DNA of 64,000 bases from NCBI RefSeq assembly GCF_021172045.1, contig NZ_CP087164.1, forward strand, positions 3,348,001 through 3,412,000, given 5' to 3'. Position numbers and translations under genes: made by a program. The notes below the pieces were generated by a model, which ran no database searches, was not told where the DNA came from, and saw only the letters and a list, made by a program, of their open reading frames with translations. The stretch is from Capillimicrobium parvum. Lineage in GTDB: Bacteria; Actinomycetota; Thermoleophilia; Solirubrobacterales; Solirubrobacteraceae. Shown here piece after piece: positions 59,700 to 64,000 of the stretch (its first letter is position 1; every line of letters begins with the position of its first letter).

Positions 59700-60188
59700 C
59701 TACTGCCGGCCCGCGGCGGCCAGGGCGTCCTTCAGCTGCTGCTCGGTCTCGTCGCTCAGCGACGTCTGGATGACCGTCCCGGGGACCTTGATCTCGGGAA
59801 GGATCTTGTCGGCGGTCACCTTGCGGATGAGGAGGATGAGCGCGGCGTTGCCCGGCTCGAGCTCCTCGCCGAGCTGCTTCATGAACTTGTCGTCGACGCC
59901 GTGGTCGGCGAGTGCGCCGGACGCCGCGCCGGCCGCGGCGCCCAGCGCCATGCCGAACAGCGGCACGAAGAAGATCAGCCCGATCAGGCCGCCCCACAGC
60001 GCGCCGCCGGCGGCGCCGATGCCGGCCATCGACGGCTGGTGAAGCTTGACCTTGCCATCCTGCCGGCGCTCGACGACGACCACGTCCTCGAGCTCGATGA
60101 GATGCTGCTTGACCGCGTCGCCGAGGTTGCCGGCCACCTGCTGCGCGGTCGCGACGTCGGGGTAGGCGATCGCCACCAGATCACTCAC
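59700..60188 (-). CDS. DUF1269-type membrane protein
   Basis: A 162-residue protein from GTG 60188; AGGAG lies 7 bases upstream. An N-terminal alpha/beta region (SDLVAIAYPDVATAQQVAGN) is followed by a Gly/Ala-rich double membrane segment (GAAGGALWGGLIGLIFFVPL and GMALGAAAGAASGAL) and a C-terminal ferredoxin-like part. This layout matches DUF1269. Function unknown, often stress-linked. Confidence 0.85.
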   Translation of the reverse strand: MSDLVAIAYPDVATAQQVAGNLGDAVKQHLIELEDVVVVERRQDGKVKLHQPSMAGIGAAGGALWGGLIGLIFFVPLFGMALGAAAGAASGALADHGVDDKFMKQLGEELEPGNAALILLIRKVTADKILPEIKVPGTVIQTSLSDETEQQLKDALAAAGRQ

Positions 60189-60371
60189 GGGAAAGCTCCT
60201 GTCGTTGATGCAGGGACCGCGCGCCGAGCGCGTGCCCTCATCAAACACCACGCCGCGCCCGCGCTCAAGGCGGGCCTGCACGCCGAAGACCGATCGGATG
60301 CAGCGCTTGACCCGATGCGCCAACCCTGCGCAGAATGGCGACAACCTGTCTCGCGGGAGGATGGATCATCG

Positions 60372-61733
60372 ATGGATACGGATAAGCCGGGCACGAAGAG
60401 GCGTGGGCTCGGAGCAGCCCTGCTCGTGGCGGTCCTGGCGCTGGCGCTGTTCGCGCCATCGGCCGGAGCGCAGGTCTTCCCGAACCAGACGCTCATCAGG
60501 ATCCCGGCCACCGGGACCCAGGGACCGGCCACGCCGTACCCCTCGACGATCAACGTGACCGGCATGACCGGCGCGGTGACGAACGTGACGGCGACGATCA
60601 CGGGCTTCAGCCACACCTTCCCGAGCGACGTCGACATCCTCCTCGTCGGCCCCTCCGGCCAGAACGTCGTCCTGCTGGCGGACACCGGCGGCTCCACGGA
60701 CGTCAACAACGCCACCATCACCTTCAACCAGGCCTCGCTGAACTCGGTGCCGACCCCGATCGTCCCCGGCACGTTCCGCCCGACGAACGGCGGCGCCTTC
60801 ACCGGTCCCGCACCAGCTCCGCCGCCGCCGTACGGCTCGTCGCTGGCCATCTTCAACGGCACGGTGCCCAACGGCGCCTGGAACCTGTTCGTGTTCGACG
60901 ACGCGGCCGGCGACACCGGCCAGATCACCCTCGGATGGAGCCTCGACGTCACGACGAACGGCCCGACGATCTCGTCGTTCGCCCCGGCCACCGGTCCGGC
61001 GGGGACGCCGATCGTCATCACGGGCACGAACCTCACCGGCGCCACCGCGGTCACGTTCGGCGGCGTCCCGGCCGCGGCGTTCACGGTGAACTCGCCGACC
61101 ACGATCACCGCCACCGTCCCGGCCAATGCCGTGTCGGGGCCGATCACGGTCACGACGCCGAACGGCTCAGCGAGCAGCACGGCGAACTTCGCCGTGAGCC
61201 CGCCACCCACGATCACCTCGTTCACGCCGACGTCGGGCAAGGTCGGCACCCAGATCACGGTCACCGGCACGAACCTGACCGGCGCGACGGCGCTCACCGT
61301 CGGGGGAGCGGCGGCGACCGGGGTCACCGTGAGCTCGCCGACGCAGCTCACGGCGACGATCCCGCCGGGCGCGGGAGCGGGGACGCTCCAGGTCACGACG
61401 CCGGGCGGCTCCGGGTCGAGCTCGTCGGCGTTCCAGGTGATCCACAGCCGCCGCGTGTCGCTGTCGCTCACACGCACGCGCGCCCGTGGATCCGTGACCG
61501 CCACGGACGGGTTCACGAAGTGCGCGTCCGGCATCCCGATCCAGCTTCAGGTCCGCTCGCGCGGCCGCTGGCGCCGGGTGTCGAGCGACCTGACCACGAC
61601 GACCGGGCGCTTCAGCTTCTCCAACAGCGCCGCCGGCCGCTACCGGGCGGTCGCACCGCACGCGAACCTCAGCAGCGGCGACATCTGCAACCGCGGGGCG
61701 TCCTCGTCCGCGCGTCGCTCGTCGCGCCGCTGA
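60372..61733 (+). CDS. Secreted protein with P-domain-like and two IPT/TIG domains
   Basis: A 453-residue exported protein. Signal peptide about 1-33 (LGAALLVAVLALALFAPSAG). Residues about 45-195 resemble the proprotein-convertase P domain (FSHTFPSDVDILLVGPSGQN, NGTVPNGAWNLFVFDD). Two IPT/TIG repeats (about 198-275 and 278-355) each have TGTNLTGAT. A basic C-terminal region has two Cys and SRGRWRRVSS. Likely a surface binding protein. GGAGG lies 11 bases before ATG 60372. Confidence 0.82.
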   Translation: MDTDKPGTKRRGLGAALLVAVLALALFAPSAGAQVFPNQTLIRIPATGTQGPATPYPSTINVTGMTGAVTNVTATITGFSHTFPSDVDILLVGPSGQNVVLLADTGGSTDVNNATITFNQASLNSVPTPIVPGTFRPTNGGAFTGPAPAPPPPYGSSLAIFNGTVPNGAWNLFVFDDAAGDTGQITLGWSLDVTTNGPTISSFAPATGPAGTPIVITGTNLTGATAVTFGGVPAAAFTVNSPTTITATVPANAVSGPITVTTPNGSASSTANFAVSPPPTITSFTPTSGKVGTQITVTGTNLTGATALTVGGAAATGVTVSSPTQLTATIPPGAGAGTLQVTTPGGSGSSSSAFQVIHSRRVSLSLTRTRARGSVTATDGFTKCASGIPIQLQVRSRGRWRRVSSDLTTTTGRFSFSNSAAGRYRAVAPHANLSSGDICNRGASSSARRSSRR

Positions 61734-61757
61734 GCCGCAGCTGACCGCAGCAGTCTT

Positions 61758-61788
61758 CGCGCCGCCGGGACCTGGTCCCGGCGGCGCG
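61758..61788 (+). terminator. Perfect 15-bp hairpin after the TIG gene
   Basis: CGCGCCGCCGGGACC pairs exactly with GGTCCCGGCGGCGCG around one T; in practice the loop would open to 3-5 bases. It starts 25 bases after the stop and is followed by TGTGCTTTCC, only weakly T-rich. Good terminator candidate for the + strand. Confidence 0.65.
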
Positions 61789-61971
61789 ATGTGCTTTCCG
61801 GGGCGACGATCCCGGTCGCGCGGGTGCCCCTGCGTCGGGGCGGCGCCGCGCCGGCCGCGAGCGCGAGCCGCTGGTCCGCCACCTGCGCGTCGTGCCGATC
61901 GCGGTCGACGGCACCACCCTGTACCTGCCGCCCGCCCGCCCGCCGCGCGGCGTGACGCGTCGGCGAACGGC
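61789..61971 (+). other. Gap with possible short gene remnant
   Basis: No complete gene is supported here. One + frame reads PLVRHLRVVPIAVDGTTLYL at about 61860-61925, which looks more protein-like than the flanks, but it has no clear start and runs antisense into coxM. It may be the end of a decayed gene or chance. Confidence 0.25.
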
Positions 61972-62814
61972 TCAGCCCGCGGCGCGCGTCAGCGCACGCC
62001 GCGTGAGCACCCGCGCGAGGTGGCGCTTGTACTCCGGCGTGGCGTTCAGGTCGCTGGGGGGATCGGTCCCCTCGGCGGCGTTCTCGGAGGCGCGGGCGAT
62101 CGCGTCGGCGTCGAGCGCGCCGCCGCGCAGCGCATCCTCGACCGCCGTCGCGCGCAGCGGCGTCGAGCCCATGTTCGTGAACGCCACGCGGACGTCCTCG
62201 CAGGTGCCGTCGCCGGCGCGCTTGACCAGGGCGCAGACGCCCACCATCGCCCAGTCCTCGGCGCGCCGCGTGAACTTCTCGTAGGCGTGGCCGTAGCCGT
62301 CGAGCGCGGGCAGGCGGACCTGCGTGACGATCTCGTTCGGCTCGAGCGCCGTCGTGAGGTAGTCGAGGAAGAGGTCGCCGGCGGCGACCTCGCGCTCGCC
62401 CCCCGGGCCGCGGGCCACGACCGCGCCCTCGGCGGCCAGGAGCACCGTCGGCAGGTCCGACGCGGAGTCGCCGTGGGCCAGCGAGCCGCCGATCGTCCCG
62501 CGGTTACGCACCTGCTGGTCGGCGATCGTGCCCGCGACCACCGAGGCCAGGCCCATCTCGGGCTTGGCCTGCAGCTCGGCATGGCGCGTGAGCGCGCCGA
62601 TCCGCCAGTCGCCGTTGGTCCGGTCGATCCCGCGCAGGTCGGAGACGTGGCGCAGGTCGATGAGCAGCGACGGCACCGCCAGGCGCAGCTTCATGAGCGG
62701 GATGAGCGAGTGCCCGCCCGCGAGCAGCTTGGCGTCCTCGCCCCCCTCGCCCAGCAGCCGCAGCGCGTCGTCGAAGGACGCGGGGGCGACGTAGTCGAAC
62801 TCCGAGGGGATCAT
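61972..62814 (-). CDS. Molybdenum hydroxylase FAD-binding subunit (CoxM-like)
   Basis: A 280-residue medium subunit of a xanthine-dehydrogenase/CO-dehydrogenase-type enzyme. The two FAD motifs are LAGGHSLIPLMKLRL and GTIGGSLAHGD; the C-terminal lobe has FTRRAEDWAMVGVCALV. ATG 62814 overlaps the coxL TGA (ATGA). It passes electrons from the iron-sulfur subunit to an acceptor. The small subunit is not in the window, and the order L-then-M differs from the textbook coxMSL. Confidence 0.92.
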   Translation of the reverse strand: MIPSEFDYVAPASFDDALRLLGEGGEDAKLLAGGHSLIPLMKLRLAVPSLLIDLRHVSDLRGIDRTNGDWRIGALTRHAELQAKPEMGLASVVAGTIADQQVRNRGTIGGSLAHGDSASDLPTVLLAAEGAVVARGPGGEREVAAGDLFLDYLTTALEPNEIVTQVRLPALDGYGHAYEKFTRRAEDWAMVGVCALVKRAGDGTCEDVRVAFTNMGSTPLRATAVEDALRGGALDADAIARASENAAEGTDPPSDLNATPEYKRHLARVLTRRALTRAAG

Positions 62815-64000
62815 CGGACCACCCCTGTCTGGTTGTCGTTGGATGAGGCGTTTGGGCGGGTGGTGCCCCGGGCCTCCTGGATCGCGTTCCACACCCTGAC
62901 CGGGGTCAGGGGCATGTCCATGTAGTTGACGCCCAGCGGGCGCACGGCGTCGATGACCGCGTTGAGGATGGCCGGCGTCGCGCCGATCGTCCCGGCCTCG
63001 CCGATGCCCTTGACGCCGAGCGAGTTCACCGGCGAGGGGGTCTCCGTGCGGTCGGTCTCGAACGACGGCACCTCGGCCGCGGTCGGCAGCGCGTAGTCGA
63101 CGAACGTGCCGGTCACGAGCTGTCCGGCCTCGTCGTAGACGACCTGCTCGTAGAGCGCCTGCCCGATCGAGTGCACGACGCCGCCGTGCACCTGACCGTC
63201 GATGAGCATCGGGTTGATCGCCGGGCCGCAGTCGTCGACCGCGACGTAGCGCACGACCTCGACCTTCCCGGTCTCGGCGTCCACGTCGACGATCGCCGCG
63301 TGCGCGCCGAACGGGAAGACGAAGTTGCTCGGGTCGTAGAAGGCGACCTCCTCGAGCCCCGGCTCCATGTTCTCCGGGATGTCCTCGGGGATGTAGGCGA
63401 GGCCCGCGACCTCGGCCAGCGTGAGGCCCTGGTCGGGCTGGCCGCGCACGGCGAACTTCCCGCCGACGACCTCGATGTCCTCGGGGGCCGCCTCGAGCTT
63501 GTGCGCGACGAACGCCTTGGCCTTCTCGACGACCTTCGCCGTCGCCCGGGCGACCGCCTCGCCGCCGACCGCCAGCGTGCGCGACCCGTACGTGTCGAGC
63601 CCGTTGGGGCCGGTGGCGGTGTCGCCGTGGATGATCTCGACCTGCTCGGGATCGACGCCGAGGCGGTCGGCCACGATCTGCGCGAACCCCGTCTCGTGGC
63701 CCTGGCCGTGCGGCGACGTGCCGGTGTAGACGGTCACCGTGCCCGTCAGGTGCACGCGCACGAGCGCCGACTCCCAGCCGCCGGCCTGCAGGCCGAAGCC
63801 GCCCGGGCCGACGACGCGCGACGGCGCCAGGCCGCAGATCTCCGTGTACGTCGAGAAGCCGATGCCGCGGTACGTGCCTTCTCCGCGCAGGCGCTCCTGC
63901 TCGGACCGGAACTCCGCGACGTCGACGTGCTCGAGCAGCTTGGCCAGCGTGCCCTCGTAGTTGCCGGAGTCGTAGACCACGCCGATCGCCGTCTCGTACG
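62811..64000 (-). CDS. Molybdenum hydroxylase large subunit (CoxL-like), partial
   Basis: The C-terminal 396 residues of a molybdopterin subunit; the N-terminus lies beyond the right edge. Visible motifs are GTSPHGQGHETGFAQI, IHGDTATGPNG, VDDCGPAINPMLIDGQVHGG and the catalytic-Glu region VKGIGEAGTIGATPAIL. The AYxCSFR or AYRGAGR motif that separates true CO dehydrogenase from form II/other hydroxylases is outside the window, so the substrate is open. Confidence 0.92.
   Translation of the reverse strand, partial: YETAIGVVYDSGNYEGTLAKLLEHVDVAEFRSEQERLRGEGTYRGIGFSTYTEICGLAPSRVVGPGGFGLQAGGWESALVRVHLTGTVTVYTGTSPHGQGHETGFAQIVADRLGVDPEQVEIIHGDTATGPNGLDTYGSRTLAVGGEAVARATAKVVEKAKAFVAHKLEAAPEDIEVVGGKFAVRGQPDQGLTLAEVAGLAYIPEDIPENMEPGLEEVAFYDPSNFVFPFGAHAAIVDVDAETGKVEVVRYVAVDDCGPAINPMLIDGQVHGGVVHSIGQALYEQVVYDEAGQLVTGTFVDYALPTAAEVPSFETDRTETPSPVNSLGVKGIGEAGTIGATPAILNAVIDAVRPLGVNYMDMPLTPVRVWNAIQEARGTTRPNASSNDNQTGVVR

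Noticed and set aside
62811-64000. Calling the molybdenum hydroxylase a true CO dehydrogenase
   Set aside because: The active-site loop motif that distinguishes form I CoxL lies outside the window.

Overview
The window is very GC-rich (coding regions roughly 70-75 % G+C by eye), with dense genes, many GTG starts and frequent 4-base start/stop overlaps. An InhA-type enoyl-ACP reductase, an AccD6-like carboxylase subunit, PaaX and Lrp/AsnC regulators and SGNH proteins with PKD/TIG-type secreted neighbours point to an actinobacterium, most like the Thermoleophilia (Solirubrobacterales, e.g. Conexibacter/Patulibacter relatives). That placement is inference from gene content. No tRNA, rRNA, insertion sequence, prophage or CRISPR array was recognised. 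Nearly every base is accounted for by about 60 genes, and no gene-free stretch exceeds 300 bases.

Layout. 0.06-2.2 kb: two flavin split-barrel proteins, one fused to GAF and a winged-helix-like tail, and a small membrane protein. 2.3-10.4 kb: fatty-acid synthesis type II, with fabI alone on + and fabD-fabH-fabG-acpP-fabF-accD as one tight operon on -, followed by a TetR regulator and a winged-helix protein. 10.4-12.7 kb: a potassium channel and a secreted PKD protein. 12.8-19.2 kb: a minus-strand operon of membrane protein, acetoacetyl-CoA synthetase, MFS exporter, SBP56/methanethiol oxidase and another membrane protein. 19.3-24.6 kb: plus-strand operon of metallo-hydrolase, holin-like/phosphodiesterase fusion, an 80-residue protein and a HARP-like SNF2 helicase. 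24.7-27.95 kb: phosphatase response regulator, CHASE3 histidine kinase and CheY-like regulator.

28-36.6 kb: a surface-glycan region with a UDP-sugar pyrophosphorylase, a CapA-like protein, one MBOAT O-acyltransferase and four SGNH-fold proteins with different membrane anchors; it looks like a locus for O-acylating an envelope glycan and is the best candidate for an undescribed system. 36.8-40.4 kb: threonine aldolase and DUF6421 protein divergent from an Lrp regulator. 40.4-45.2 kb: second acetoacetyl-CoA synthetase, amidohydrolase, PaaK-like ligase and a wrecked LysR gene. 45.2-49.6 kb: diguanylate cyclase, an acyltransferase-3/SGNH fusion and a GAF protein with a degenerate GGDEF domain that keeps its inhibitory site.

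49.6-53.2 kb: CsbD stress protein, a fumarylacetoacetase-family enzyme that appears to start at AUC, a PAS histidine kinase and a UPF0104-type membrane protein. 53.2-57.5 kb: MaoC hydratase, SDR, MarR, hotdog thioesterase, MetE-like protein and PaaX, which resemble acyl-CoA catabolism accessories. 57.5-64 kb: Lrp regulator divergent from a MIO-type aromatic ammonia-lyase, a DUF1269-like membrane protein, a secreted TIG protein, and the coxM and truncated coxL genes of a molybdenum hydroxylase running off the right edge.
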